DNA of 6,835 nucleotides from Verrucomicrobiaceae bacterium (GTDB lineage Bacteria; Verrucomicrobiota; Verrucomicrobiae; Verrucomicrobiales; Akkermansiaceae), in NCBI GenBank assembly GCA_947372405.1, contig CANBTO010000274.1, forward strand, positions 1 through 6,835. The letters run 5' to 3'. The position numbers were made by a program, and so were the translations under genes. Of the stretch, positions 6,329 to 6,835 are shown piece after piece. Within the stretch, counting starts at the first letter, position 1; every line of letters starts with the position of its first letter. The notes beneath the pieces were generated by a model. That model was not told the origin of the DNA and ran no database searches. It worked only from the letters and a program-made list of their open reading frames with translations.

Positions 6329-6835
6329 TCAATCATCCGTGGGCTTATCAGTCGGGGCTTCCTCTAACGTTGAGGTTTCAGGCGTTGCAGATGCCACAAA
6401 TCCAGCTATTGCGCTCGGGAACCATTCGACGAATTTCAGCGCTCTCGTGTACAGATCATAGATTTCCTCAGAGGTCTTTTCGAGCGAGAAACTTCCGAAA
6501 TCTTGATGAACTAGGCGATTTCGCTCATTGCCAACCTCCAAAAAAGCTTGGATAGATTCTTTCAGATCCTCGTCTGCGGCAACGATTTCCTTCATACGAG
6601 TTTGAAATCGTGGACCGAACATAGCGAAAAAGCCATTGGCATTCTTTTTGTCCCAGTCAAACCAAGTGTGGTATTGCCTGCTAACCACCTTTGATCTGAC
6701 GAGATGTGTGAGGACATGGTCTGCCGAAGTTACCATTGCGACAAAATTTATGACATTTTCGGTCATTTGCCGTTCAAAGTAGCTGGCGGATGCCATTAGA
6801 ATCGATTTCCGGAGACAATCGTCTGCTGTATTGCG
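6329..6835 (-). CDS. HEPN-like domain protein, probable 5' part beyond the right edge
   Basis: 168 residues are visible, ending in TGA at 6331-6329. An ATG at 6796 would give 155 residues, but the 13 codons upstream to the edge are open and read DDCLRKSILMASASYFERQ across that Met, a continuous amphipathic helix, so the true start is probably outside the window. The protein is mostly helical with few hydrophobic runs and no signal peptide, so cytoplasmic. NERNRLVHQDF holds R-x4-H (Arg92 and His97 counting from the 6796 Met), with Asn after the Arg. This is the active-site signature of HEPN superfamily ribonucleases, and the preceding and following helices fit that fold. Many HEPN proteins act in toxin-antitoxin, RNA-processing or phage-defence systems; this one cannot be assigned to any of them. 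The C-terminal 20-25 residues are acidic and look disordered. Base composition is clearly AT-richer than genes 1-3, suggesting transfer. It converges on the esterase gene. Confidence 0.75.
   Translation of the reverse strand, partial: RNTADDCLRKSILMASASYFERQMTENVINFVAMVTSADHVLTHLVRSKVVSRQYHTWFDWDKKNANGFFAMFGPRFQTRMKEIVAADEDLKESIQAFLEVGNERNRLVHQDFGSFSLEKTSEEIYDLYTRALKFVEWFPSAIAGFVASATPETSTLEEAPTDKPTDD

Noticed and set aside
5937..6461. 174-codon plus-strand frame through the repeats into the HEPN-like gene
   Set aside because: Its sequence is made of translated intergenic repeats and antisense of the HEPN-like gene, with no protein-like features.
6797..6835. Promoter and ribosome binding site for the HEPN-like gene starting at 6796
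   Set aside because: These bases form an open in-frame extension that continues the N-terminal helix, with no clear SD or promoter elements, so they are more likely coding.

Overview
The window is GC-rich and gene-dense from its left edge to about 5.58 kb, then becomes a 751-bp gene-free stretch full of repeats and hairpins, followed by an AT-richer gene at the right edge. The protein families suggest a polysaccharide-degrading bacterium of the Planctomycetes-Verrucomicrobia group, most likely Verrucomicrobia. They include a large secreted clan GH-A-like glycosidase ending in a DNRLRE/CBM96-type module, a Tat-exported Gfo/Idh/MocA oxidoreductase and a secreted sialate-O-acetylesterase-like SGNH enzyme. 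None of the three visible starts has a clear Shine-Dalgarno sequence, and the intergenic DNA is rich in short GATTGA/ATCAAAAATCAAA-type repeats. Both fit the group but do not prove it.

Layout. (1) 1-2215, minus strand: multidomain secreted glycoside hydrolase, cut by the left edge. (2) 2216-2482: divergent intergenic region with one plausible promoter for the minus-strand gene. (3) 2483-3862 and 3898-5577, plus strand: oxidoreductase and acetylesterase, 35 nt apart and probably co-transcribed. (4) 5578-6328: no credible gene. It holds an array of a 21-bp unit starting 4 nt after the esterase stop codon, a short CACTGATCACT repeat, a cluster of four consecutive perfect-stem hairpins, and two or three degenerate copies of a longer intergenic repeat. 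(5) 6329-6835, minus strand: a HEPN-like protein with an R-x4-H motif, probably running off the right edge, with composition unlike the left genes.

Inferred joint role of genes 1-3: exported breakdown of an acetylated, possibly marine or plant, polysaccharide. The glycosidase would cut the chain, the esterase remove O-acetyl groups, and the oxidoreductase act on a released sugar or derivative outside the cytoplasm. The substrate cannot be read from the sequence. The HEPN-like gene is unrelated in function and may belong to a defence or toxin locus to the right of the window. I saw no complete novel system. The most unusual features are the block-structured 21-bp array and the four-hairpin cluster.
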